The translations under genes and the position numbers were made by a program. From contig JAODTK010003976.1 in the NCBI GenBank assembly GCA_026419785.1, positions 62,001-126,000 of the forward strand: DNA of 64,000 bases, in the 5' to 3' direction. Position 1 is the stretch's first letter; the number at the start of each line of letters is the position of its first letter. Origin of the DNA: Sclerodactyla briareus (taxonomy: Eukaryota; Echinodermata; Holothuroidea; Dendrochirotida; Sclerodactylidae). A model generated the notes under the pieces. The model was not told the origin of the DNA and ran no database searches. It saw nothing but the letters and a program-made list of their open reading frames with translations. This document shows, piece by piece, positions 39,825 through 48,908 of this stretch.

Positions 39825-39985
39825 GTGCAATTGTAGTGATCCTGGATCAAATTCGAGGTGATCTGATCCAGGCTCTGAGATCAGTGGGTAACCTTGACAT
39901 AAGCCTGGAGTATGTCACGATACCAGACGAGGAGGACTGGGCACAGCTGAACCTCAATTACGGCAATATAGCACACAAAATAAAG
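39825..39985 (+). CDS. EIF2B3: eIF2B gamma, coding exon 2
   Basis: The exon follows cattacag and ends ATAAAG|gtaagg. The first part reads A-I-V-V-I-L-D-Q-I-R-G-D-L-I-Q-A-L, then VTIPDEEDW, aligning with human EVIVVTTRDVQKAL and CIPDDADM. In the continuing frame the next residues (AQLNLNYGN) are not family-like. The -1 frame gives T-A-E-P-Q-L-R, which matches the conserved GTADSLR motif of these transferase-like proteins. The frame then returns for IAHKIK, equivalent to YPKLK. This implies a pair of compensating one-base indels inside the exon, probably one lost G in TGGGC. The exon is open as written but is likely mistranslated over about nine residues. Confidence 0.85.
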
Positions 39986-40477
39986 GTAAGGCACTATGGA
40001 TATTGCTATCAGATTAAAAGAGAGGCTGTGCAGCTAGTCCGTCATCTGATCACTGGTGTATACAGAGAAGGGGGGAGGGTTTGCATTTCAATCCCCCCCA
40101 CCCACCTTGACACCTGTGACCAATAAATTTTTCAACACAAAAACCTTTTTTTTTACTGTTCAGCAGATGTTTTAGCAGCGTTGTTCATCAAAACATGCAA
40201 TATTATGTGGCCTAGGGGCTCGGATTGAAAAAATCTTTGGCCTCAGTATTCCAGCTCAAACTGCAGTCCACCAACCCCCATGGGGTTTCTAAACCATTTG
40301 GGGTGTGAACCACCATTTCACATCAGGAAATAAAAATGAGAACTTCTTTCCCATGCCTGCAATCAGTTTTGGCATTTTCGCTCATCACAAGGGGTCCTAG
40401 CTTGGATGGAATAAATAGTTGGGAACCTAGTGTGTAGTGTATATCCATGTTCAATTTCCAGTAATTCTGTATTATAG
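39986..40477 (+). other. Intron 2 of the eIF2B gamma gene
   Basis: A 492-bp phase-0 intron, gtaagg...attatag, with no repeat recognised. Confidence 0.7.
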
Positions 40478-40648
40478 ACAGACGTTCTGGTGATTAGCAG
40501 CGATCTCATCACTGACGTGGAGTTACATCTGCTTGCCGACGTCCACCGTGTACACAACAGCACGATAACGGCGATGATGCTGTCCCCGGATGAGAACACT
40601 ATGGACGGTAACTGCCGGTGCCTGGACCAGATCGAAGAGGAAAACAAG
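40478..40648 (+). CDS. EIF2B3: eIF2B gamma, coding exon 3 (intact)
   Basis: 57 codons in phase 0 at both ends, between attatag and AACAAG|gtattg. It opens TDVLVISSDLITDVELH, nearly the same as human TDVLVLSCDLITDVALH, the central strand and Asp-containing loop of the nucleotidyltransferase-like fold. The following ITAMMLSPDEN corresponds to the human LAMLMRKGQDS segment. The end (C-L-D-Q-I-E-E-E-N-K) is a variable charged linker. No stop or frame break is present, making this the cleanest exon. A minus-strand frame overlapping it (40363-40938) is an antisense shadow. Confidence 0.92.
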
Positions 40649-40921
40649 GTATTGTGGCCATTGCAAATGCTAGTCGATTTGAAAACAGGAATGGTAACAT
40701 AATAGTGCGAGTGCATGACTATGGAGTTGGTCACCTGACAAACATATTCATGTTGGAAAAAGAGAGAACATAGGGGGAAAATAGAACAAACTTCCTTACC
40801 TTGTCCTGCGCAACCTTGTCTTTCCTCTTTTATTGTTAAATTTGAATCCAAAATATTTGACAGAAAAAAGTGCATGAACTGAAGGCCAGCACCATTTATG
40901 CCAATGTTGTATGCATTCGGT

Positions 40922-41060
40922 TCACCTTCGCAGCACATGTCTTGTTTTCCCCACCTTCAGCTCCAGGTTCTTGTCTCTGCCTGCTTCATTCAAAGCAGTT
41001 GTTAACTCCTCAATTCCTTCGACTGGTCTTCTAAATTCATCTGCATACCAGTAGTTTGAG
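40922..41060 (-). mobile_element. LINE reverse transcriptase fragment (YADE)
   Basis: On the minus strand the frame reads YWYADEFRR, then EGIEELTTALNEAGRDKNLELKVGKT and stops. This matches the segment around the YADD catalytic motif of non-LTR retrotransposon reverse transcriptases, with Asp replaced by Glu at the second acidic position. It is a short, dead piece in intron 3, antisense to the host gene. Confidence 0.6.
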
Positions 41061-41099
41061 TTTGGTTTACCCCCAACTTAGATGCCAAAATGTTCCACA

Positions 41100-41750
41100 C
41101 CTGCCTCTCTCATAACTCTCTCTATGTAGGTCACAATGGTATGGGTGCCATTCAGTCTCGTCACACACCTGTAGACAAATTGAATGCATCCGTATTACTG
41201 TTATAGTAGTCCAATTGAACAACTCCCCCCACATTTGATCAATGAAAGGGTGATAACTTTGTCTCCTCTGCCTATTGATAGTTTCCGTTGGCCCCAAACA
41301 CGTGTGCACTGATTTTTGTTGTAAAATTGACTTTCAGTAACTACAAAATGATGTTCACTTATCTCAGGACTAAATAAGCCTGCATCTACAGTACTGAGCA
41401 CATGGATCTATCTTACTTGCTGACACTCACTTTAACCATCCCTGTCGCACTCTCCATCACATCTATCTTTCCAAGTTTTATCTCCAGCCCCTCGCTTGCA
41501 GACGCATCCTCCCAATACCAAAACTTCTCTCTCAATCCCCTCATCATCTCACTCAGTAGGACCATGTCATCTGCATACAGCATTTTTACTCATCAACCCT
41601 CATCATACCGTCCCTCCCCTGCACTCTCCGTTTTTCGGGCATAATACCAAATTGCATCTCATTCACTTCCTGCATTATTCTCTCCAAAATCTTGCTTTCA
41701 ATCAAGGAGATACAGTTGGCTGTTCCAGTAGTCTTGTGTCATGAGGTTTA
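41100..41750 (-). mobile_element. LINE reverse transcriptase fragment (YADD, internally deleted)
   Basis: Minus-strand reading gives ESKILERIMQEVNEMQFGI, a typical mid-reverse-transcriptase segment, at about 41640-41710. It then jumps to KMLYADDMVLLSEMMRGLREK and WYWEDASASEGLEIKLGK at about 41470-41585. The YADD codons are at 41566-41580. The palm region normally between these is absent, so an internal deletion is inferred. Beyond about 41440 the frame decays with stops. The element lies in intron 3, antisense to the host gene. Confidence 0.7.
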
Positions 41751-42239
41751 ACATTCTGATTTCCTTCTGGCTTTAATTTGGCACCATCTCCACATTGTCC
41801 CAGCATTTGGCCAGTCGGCACTGTCTAAATGCTGTGTCAGCAGTCTTCACACCACCGTTAGGATACTCTGAGCAAGCAAGACTCTGTGAAGTCCTGCAGA
41901 CACTAGAATGCGGACATATCAGGGGCGGCGCCAGGGCTTCCTGATTGGGGAGGGCATTTTGAGAGGTGGTGATCTTGATTCGGTGCGAATACGGGGAGGG
42001 ATATTGGGTGCCCCCCTTCCTTTTGGAAATTTTCAAATGTTGGAATGACCTAGTGCGATTTATAGTTGCATTTTTCCATATATTTACACCTCACCTTTCT
42101 CCCTACAATAAAGATTGCTCAAATGCATGCAAAAAAAGGGTCAAAATATGATTGTGGGAGCCCCTACTCCTCTCCTCTCTCCACTGGGGCATATACCTGA
42201 CATATATATCTGAGTGTTGTATCAATGACTTTGCAAGAT

Positions 42240-42500
42240 GACATGGCCAAAGTGCTTCACAGGTAATTATTGCCCATATCTTGGAAACCAACATTTCCTA
42301 GAAAGGGAGTGGCATATAAATATAACACTCACTGTACTTGCAGGTCCCAGCTTACCACCTGGGTGGATAAGTACAATATATGTAGGTAAAGCACCTTGCT
42401 CAAGGGCACCTCAGAATTCCCCCCTTCCAGTCGACAGTCTGGAGCCTTGACTTTGAAAGAATACTGGCCAACACTCCAGTGGGGAGTAAAACAACCAGGA
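42240..42500. repeat. Short dispersed repeat fragment
   Basis: The words CACCTGGGTGGATAAGTACAA and GCACCTTGCTCAAGGGCACCTCAG resemble the 'cttgctcaagggcac' segment of the repeat at 53.4-53.9 kb. It may be a diverged partial copy of the same widespread non-autonomous family. Confidence 0.4.
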
Positions 42501-42529
42501 ATGGTTGGTAGCCAATCGAAAAAGAGATT

Positions 42530-44235
42530 GTTATTGATCCAGCTCCATAGTAGTAAGGTGCCTGGTAACAGCAGCCGTATAATTCTTGATTCCTGGAATC
42601 GTTGGATGGATATCGTGTGGCAAAGCATTCCAATCACGGATAGTCCTCAGGACAAAGGAGAACTTGCAACAAGCCTTATTCGCTGCATAAGGGAATATGA
42701 ATCCTGGTGGTGGTGCCGCTATTGACACTGGACAGGCTCCCAATTGGTAAAGATAGGTGGCCAGAAATACACTGTTTGAAAACAGCAAGGCGCCGTATTT
42801 TTATCCTATCAGAGAGCGGAGCAAGATTAATAGTGGCTAGCATCTCTGCAACACAATCAGGAATTCTGGAATCATAATCGTTAGATATGAAGCGCGCTCC
42901 TCTTCTTTGAACAACTCGAGTTGGTCAATATTGCTTTTAGTATAAGGATCCCAAACAGAAAAGGAGTATTCAAGCAAAATGGTCGGATACAAGAGACGCT
43001 ATGCCTCAACTCTGTTGACTGCCTACAAGAACACAAGTTCCTCCTAATGAACCAGAGAGCACGATTTGCCTCACCACAGATTTTTGTATATGAGCATTCC
43101 AATTCAACTTATTACAAATAGTAACCCCAAGATATGGATGATGGTCAACAACAGAAAGGGCCTCCCACCCAGAGAGTAATTGAAAATCTTCAGAGTTTTA
43201 GCATGAGAGAGCATTCCAGCATTGAACTTCATCTGCCAGCGATCAGCCCAGTCGTTTAGTGCCTCCAATCTTTCTGGAGGGCAACATGGTCATGTGGGTT
43301 TTGGACTTCCATCATCATCATAGACAGTATATCGTCATGTTCCATGCTGGCATGGGTTAGACGGAGGTCTCCGACGGCAAGCCCGCTTCCAAATTGGGCC
43401 CCCCCTCCCACCCTATTCAAGAACATGGTCTCTACCTACAGCTGCAAGATCACTGCGAATAACCTCATCCCAGGTCTTCCGGGGCCTACCTCTGCCATGC
43501 CGGCCAGTCACCTTAATCTCCCTAGACTTCTTTACCCAGTTATCATCCTGCATTCTTTCGACATGGCCAAACCACCTCATCACGACTCTGGACACACTCG
43601 CTAATTTTAGCAAGACCCAAACGATCTCTCATCTCATCAGGTTTCCTATCCTTCAAGGTCACGCCCCACATCCATCACTTTACAGTACAAAATACAGTCG
43701 TCGGCAAAAAGGCGGACAGATGAAGTAACACTACATGGAAGGTCATTAATATATACAGAAGAGAAAGCAAGGGACCCAAAACTGTACCCTGGGGGACACC
43801 AGCTAGACTTCTCTCCACAGACATAACTCTCTGTGAATGGTTTGCAAGAAATTACTAATCCAATTGAGGGTAGTATTTTGGATACCATACATAAGGACCT
43901 TGGATTTGAGCAGGTTATGAGGAACCACTTCAAAACGCTTTGGAGAAATCCATAATGGCCGTATCAACCTGGATTCATTGTAAGAGTACTGGCTAGATTC
44001 TGTATTGTAAGGATTAATCGTGCTTCACAAGAATGATTGCGTCGGAAACCATGCTGTTTATCAGTGAGAATCATATGGGTATCAAGATGACTCATTACCT
44101 GAGAATGAATAATATGCTCTAACATCTTGCTGCAAATAGTGGTGAGTGAGACAGGGCCGGCAGAACAAGACTGAGCTAGTTCGATCTTCGACATGGAAAA
44201 AATCTGTGTCTCAGACCTGCCGTAAACATGCATGC
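42530..44235 (-). mobile_element. CR1/Jockey-like LINE, degraded, interrupted by a second LINE
   Basis: Minus-strand reading from 44235 downward gives PVSLTTICSKMLEHIIHSQV and L-T-D-K-Q-H-G-F-R-R-N-H-S-C-E (reverse transcriptase start). It continues W-x-P-P-G with Y-I-N-D-L-P, then RLFADDCILYCKVMD with FADD at about 43695-43712. After a foreign insert the frame resumes with HVALQKDW and the thumb region. It ends near 42530-42790 with RTIRDWNALPHDIHPTIPGIKNY, the usual C-terminus. Several stops and frame changes show it is inactive. It lies in intron 3, antisense to the host gene. Clade is inferred from motif style only. Confidence 0.8.
43305..43665 (-). mobile_element. Second LINE 3' end nested inside the first
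   Basis: Minus-strand reading gives LKDRKPDEMRDRLGLAKI, a frameshift, then MRWFGHVERMQDD and GRGRPRKTWDEVIRSDLAAVG. This is the C-terminal tail typical of another LINE group. Its end carries a short run of ATG-type triplets (about 43307-43319), as expected for a LINE 3' tail. It splits the host LINE between its FADD motif and thumb region, so it inserted later. Boundaries are approximate. Confidence 0.7.
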
Positions 44236-44289
44236 CTGAAACCCTGGCCTACAACTAATTTTGTCATCTTTCTTGTTTCCACAGAACAG

Positions 44290-44392
44290 AAGGACATTGT
44301 TGGGTTAGACAGCGGCAGCAATCGTATCCTGACCCTGACTGCAGAGGCTGAGTAGAGGATGAACTCAGCATTGATATCTCCCTGATAAAAAG
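44290..44392 (+). CDS. EIF2B3: eIF2B gamma, coding exon 4 (one-base frame break)
   Basis: The acceptor is cacagaacag, chosen because it keeps phase 0 after exon 3. The exon reads K-D-I-V-G-L-D-S-G-S-N-R-I-L-T-L-T-A-E-A-E, aligning with human [20 protein letters not shown]. It then meets TAG at once. One extra base after GCTGAG (a shortened GG) restores E-D-E-L-S-I-D-I-S-L-I-K, matching human LDEELVIKGSILQK. It ends AAAAAG|gtactt; the split AG joins G of exon 5. The break looks like a homopolymer error. Confidence 0.85.
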
Positions 44393-45718
44393 GTACTTAT
44401 TAACCACAGACAGGGATCGAAATAAGGAATCAGAATCCAGGGGTTACTTTTCAGAAGAAAGCGCTCCTGGTTTGTCAAATCTGGCATGGGACCAGTGGTT
44501 ATTTTGGTGAGGCAACAGGTGCTGTGATCACTTTCTTGACTTCTGCATCGAGGAGGACCAGGGCTTCAAATGAGAATATCAACCCCAAAGGCTATAAAAG
44601 CCTAGCTCACATGCATTACTGCATACACTGAAGTGTCAGTCTGCTAACAAAGCATTGAAATAGTCCTTGCTGCATTTATTAGTTAGGCCTACCTAAATGT
44701 GACCAAGTGAAGACCGCAAGGGATATTTGCCCCACTAAAAAGTAGCCCCTGGTTCCTAAACAATTCCATTAGACTAGGGTAATTTATGTATTTTAGGGAG
44801 CTAATAGCCCCTGGGCCCCCACTATTATGAACACTGACCACAGGTGATAATTGGTGACCTGATGAGTACAACCGCCTATATGTAATTGTTACTGATGTGG
44901 TGTTTCATTGGAGGACTTTAGCACCGGTCCAAAAAACATAGTTGTGTGTCCGCACTGATGGCATGCCTGTGATCAGGCCTTCATTTGTTTCACTACGCCA
45001 TGGCCGCCATGTGGCTGCTTTGTGAAAGCCACTGTTTTATACTTCAGTCCTTGGATGTCTTTAAAGCTATGCCGCCGCCGCGACTGCATGCCATTCATTA
45101 GGCTGTGCCTGATCAATGCAGCATCGCTGCAGCCTCGCTGTTATATCAACCATTCATTTCACATTTTTCTTCGAGGAATAGGGAGAAAACATGATCTGTT
45201 GAAATGACACATTACATCATGTATAGTGCATGTCATGCTCATTCCGGTATTGCCGGAAGCAACTGCACGTTAATACGTTATAATGATTGCACATGTTCGA
45301 ATATTTAATGTATACAGAATTGTCTCAATTTGACATGGGATACTAGACAAAATTCATTGTGTTTTTCCCCCTTCAAGTTATCGAATATGGTCCCATTTTG
45401 CATCTTTGATTGTACACTACGTCGGGCCCATGGTCGCGCTCCGCTCAGGGGTACAACCAAATTCACGGGAGTTCCTGACTTGCGAGAAAATTTACATTTT
45501 TTCCAGCTGTGGAGACTGGATTTTTTCTGACTACCTCTCTTTGCTACATCCTTGGTTACCCCCAGCAGGACCAATGGTGGTGGCTGCCTGATTGTCTAGA
45601 TATTTCACTAATAGTTTTAGCAGTTAGTTAGTAGTGGTATTATAGGTCACTGCTCCCTCTTTGTATCTTTTCCACCAGAGGTTGTAGTGACAAATTTTCC
45701 CTGTTTCACATTTCCCAG
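44393..45718 (+). other. Intron 4 of the eIF2B gamma gene
   Basis: 1.3-kb intron, gtactt...tttcccag. No LINE or tandem repeat was recognised. Confidence 0.65.
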
Positions 45719-45816
45719 GTATCCATATTTTGAAATAAAAACAAACTTGATGGATGCACATTGTATATCTGGAAGAAGTGGGTGGTTGATTTCTTGGCAG
45801 ATACAAAGGCGGGAAG
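45719..45816 (+). CDS. EIF2B3: eIF2B gamma, coding exon 5 (one-base frame break)
   Basis: After tttcccag the exon gives Y-P-Y-F-E-I-K-T-N-L-M-D-A-H, aligning with human HPRIRFHTGLVDAH. The next bases, CATTGTATATC, need one more T to read L-Y-I-W-K-K-W-V-V-D-F-L-A-D, which matches human LYCLKKYIVDFLME. As written the frame instead runs into unrelated residues. The exon ends GGGAAG|gtgagt, a good donor, and its final AG joins A of exon 6 as Arg. The conserved DAHLY segment leaves little doubt about identity. Confidence 0.9.
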
Positions 45817-45899
45817 GTGAGTTTTGCTGCGTTTTGATTCTTCTATACATGAAAATATTGATTTCTATGAATATCGCATCAGCCCTGAAGCAAGGGATG

Positions 45900-46080
45900 A
45901 GATACTGTGGTTCCTGGATAACTCCCACCTGGACAATTCCCACCCGGACAATTCCCACCCGGACAATTCCCACTCAAACGTGACCCTTACTTGAGTCTCT
46001 AACCCTAATAATGGACCACAACAAAACATTCCTTTGAGGGGGAATTTTCCGGGTGGGAATTGTCCGGTCAAGGATACTGT
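45900..46080. mobile_element. Small inverted-repeat element (MITE-like)
   Basis: Three to four direct copies of a 15-16 bp word, GGACAATTCCCACCC (about 45918-45970), are followed some 70 bases later by its inverse, GGGTGGGAATTGTCC (about 46050-46065). GATACTGTGGTTCCTGG at the left and AAGGATACTGTAG at the right suggest related ends. The arms could fold into a stem-loop. Non-coding, in intron 5. Confidence 0.5.
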
Positions 46081-46887
46081 AGTCATTTTGGCCGTTCACA
46101 CCAATCGTCTGTCCCCTGTCTACTTACGAAAATTGCAAAATGCTTCTTCTGCTATAGTCTAGGTTAGGTTGGTTACCATTATACTTGGCCATTGTCATCA
46201 TTGACCAGTGGTACCTATGATGTATTCAGGAATTGCGATCAAAGGTCATTAAGGAGACAAATGTGCTATTACGTGGAGGAAGTTTTGACTCACAGCCCCG
46301 CTTCGCATGCATGTACGTATGGTTGAAACAGGATGCTTCTTGAAAGAGTATGTTTGTCTGTTTGAGCTGAGCTATCGTGCTCTAGTTTTTAGCTCACCTC
46401 AGCCATGTTGCTAGATGGCCTCCCGTTGACTGTTATGAATGATACGTCTGATCCCCTTCTAACTTACTTTGAGGACAACATTAGGGCATAGTACAAGTAT
46501 CATGCCTCGATGTACCCTAATGAATTGTTGCTATCTGGATACCTCTTGACTTAAAAAATTGTACAAATGAAGGCTGAGTGGAAGAAGGTGTGCCATTGAG
46601 TTTTTCCCATTTACCCCTGCTTGCATGGACTCCTGACCCGAAAACCCTTCATGATGATGATAATGATGATGTTCAAGATACTTAACGGATATCATTTGAA
46701 CAAATTGGGATTCATCTTTACATCACATGCAGTGACTACAAGTTAACAGTGAGCTACTCTGCCATCGTCACTCCTGTTTATTCCTTGCCAGAGTAAAAGG
46801 AACCTATGCAATCCAGCATGTGTGTGTGGTGTGGGTGTGTGTATGTGTGTGTGGCATTCCTGTTATTACCGTTTATTGCACTTCTTG

Positions 46888-48092
46888 ATTCCTTGACGAA
46901 GTCAGAGGAATCCTATGGCAGTCACGGGTCGTGTGTGTTGTGACGTCCCACTTGTGACACATACCTTGATCAGGTCTGACTAGATCAGGCTTATACTTGG
47001 CGTGTGTGTTCCTCATGATGAGTACATGATCCCTTTTGGGTTCGGGGTCCGGTCAGAGGTCATCTGGAGTCACCAGAGGTCAAAGTCTGAAAACCTTGTA
47101 AACACGAATGGTTGGTCTGATCAGTTGAAATTTGGTGTATAGCTTTCTTATGGGGAGTACAGGAACCCTATTGTTTTTAGTTTGAATCGGAGTGAATTTT
47201 AGTAAAAAAAAATAGCCAATTTTGGCATCTTCGTGACACAATAATAACTCACACCACCTGGATGGATGAAGCTCATACTTGGTATGTGTGGTCCCCCATG
47301 ATGAGGTGATGAGTACATGACCCTAGTGTTTTGAGGTCAGTCAGAGGTCACCAGAGGTCAAAGTCTGAAAACCTTGTAAACACGAATGGTTGGTCTGATC
47401 AGTTGAAATTTGGTGTATAGCTTTCTTATGGGGAGTACAGGAACCCCATTGTTTTTATTCGAGTCAGGGGTGGATTTTAGTAAGAAATATTAAGAAATTG
47501 AAAAGTCAAGATTTTATCCAATTTCGGCTTGTGAACACGATCACTCGACGCACACCTGGATGGATGAAGCTCATACTTGGTATGTGTGTTCCCCATGATA
47601 ATTACTCTTGTTTGGGGTCAGGTCTGAGGTCACCAGAGGTCAAAGTCTGAAAACCTTGTAAACACGAATGGTTGGTCTGATCAGTTGAAATTTGATGTAT
47701 AGCTTTCTTATGAGGAGTACAGGAACCCTATTGTTTTTAGTTTGAATCGGAGTGAATTTTAGTAAAAAAAATAGCCAATTTCAGCTTGTGAACACAATAC
47801 TCGACCCCACCTGGATGGATGAAGCTCATACTTGGTATGTGTGTTCCCCATGATGAGTACATGAACCCTATTGTGTTGGAGTCATGTCAGAGGTCATCTG
47901 AGGTCACCAGAGGTCAAATTGTAAAAATCCTGAAATTTTGTGTGTAGCTCTCTCATCAGGACTACAGGAACCCTACTGGTTGGTTGGGAATATTGTCAGA
48001 TGTAATGTTGCCAGGTGCCCCCGAATGAGCTGGTACAATCTCCCATTCGTCCTTGTGTCTGGCTATAGGTTGTCAGAAAGAGTCAAGGAACC
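46888..48092 (+). mobile_element. Modular tandem-repeat element, copy B (best preserved)
   Basis: The head is a hairpin, ATTCCTTGAC-gaa-GTCagAGGAAT (46888-46911). About 25 bases later there is a short TG-rich segment. Four unit starts (GAAGCTCATACTTGG or a close variant) lie near 46988, 47270, 47568 and 47823, so units are about 255-300 bp. Neighbouring units are almost identical over more than 100 bases. The tail carries TCCCATTCGTCCTTGTGTCTGG and ends GAGTCAAGGAACC (48080-48092), the inverse of the head. No protein is encoded. It lies in intron 5, with its right end about 70 bp before the duplicated acceptor block. Confidence 0.75.
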
Positions 48093-48159
48093 ACTGAGCT
48101 TTTTGGCTTTCCGGTTCAACTTATACCCATGCTGGACCATACCCTAGATAAGCCACGTA

Positions 48160-48773
48160 AAAGTGTATGGGGTGGGTGCATGGTCCAATATGGGGTTGCA
48201 TGTAGTTGATTCACAAACCAACCTGCTCTACTGCTTGAAGTGCCTGCATTTCCAACTCTTAATCCAGATCCCTAACAATCCTCACTATGGATGTTTACCC
48301 ATGTCAGACCATGCACCTACCCATATGGAAGTGTGTAAGGTGGGTGCATGGTCTAAAATGGGGTAAAATCCATAGCTTGCAGATTAAAAAACCTGCCTTG
48401 ATGTGTTGATAGATGTTTGATAGATAGTCAATACCTCCCAGCCCTTCTCTCCAGATCCTTCACCAAACCTGAAAATTGGATGTCATGTCAGGTAAATATT
48501 TGGAGTTTCTGCAGATCCACATACCTGCCCTGTTTTGTTGATATTTATTACGGTATCACTCACAGTCCCCGGCCCTTCTCCAAATCATTGACAACCCTGA
48601 AAGAGGCGATCATTCCAACTTCCCCATGTCATGCACCTGTCCATATGGGGTGCATGAGGTGGGTGCTTGTTCCGATGTGGGGTAAAAGTTCAAAGTTATA
48701 GCAGATTCACAAACCTGCCCTGTTTTGTTGATTGACATTTGATTGTTCTTCACTACTCTTGACTCTTCTACAG
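48160..48773 (+). repeat. Tandem duplication of the exon 6 acceptor region
   Basis: Blocks of up to about 190 bp carry the theme GGTGGGTGCATGGTC, GATTCACAAACCTGCCCTGTTTTGTTGAT and CCCTTCTCTCCAG, then an imitation of the exon 6 start. Exon-like starts are at 48268, 48455 and 48584, before the real one at 48774. The third reads S-L-T-T-L-K-E-A-I-I-P, almost the true exon peptide, but its AG has become AA. The first two keep CCAG acceptors with diverged exon copies. The third block is shortened (about 130 bp). Confidence 0.75.
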
Positions 48774-48908
48774 ATCTTTGACGACCCTGAAAGGTGAGGT
48801 GATTCCATAGTTTGTGAGGAAGCAGTTCAAGAGGAGCAGGACCAAGGATGTCGTCCCAGCAGCTGAAGACGGAGAGGTGTCCCACAAGAGAACAACCAGT
48901 ATTCAACA
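48774..48908 (+). CDS. EIF2B3: eIF2B gamma, coding exon 6 (contains in-frame TAG)
   Basis: After ttctacag the frame reads S-L-T-T-L-K-G-E-V-I-P, stop, F-V-R-K-Q-F-K-R-S-R-T-K-D. This aligns with human SITSIRSELIPYLVRKQF, with TAG exactly where the family has Tyr (TAT or TAC). A charged linker follows (AAEDGEVSHKR). The donor is ambiguous. ACA|gtaaat at 48909 is stronger, but CCA|gtattc at 48899 gives the phase that fits exon 7. A further small exon could also exist in intron 6. The TAG could be a base error or a true nonsense change. Confidence 0.8.

Noticed and set aside
40363-40938. 191-codon minus-strand frame
   Set aside because: It lies across exon 3 of the eIF2B gamma gene on the opposite strand and has no family similarity.
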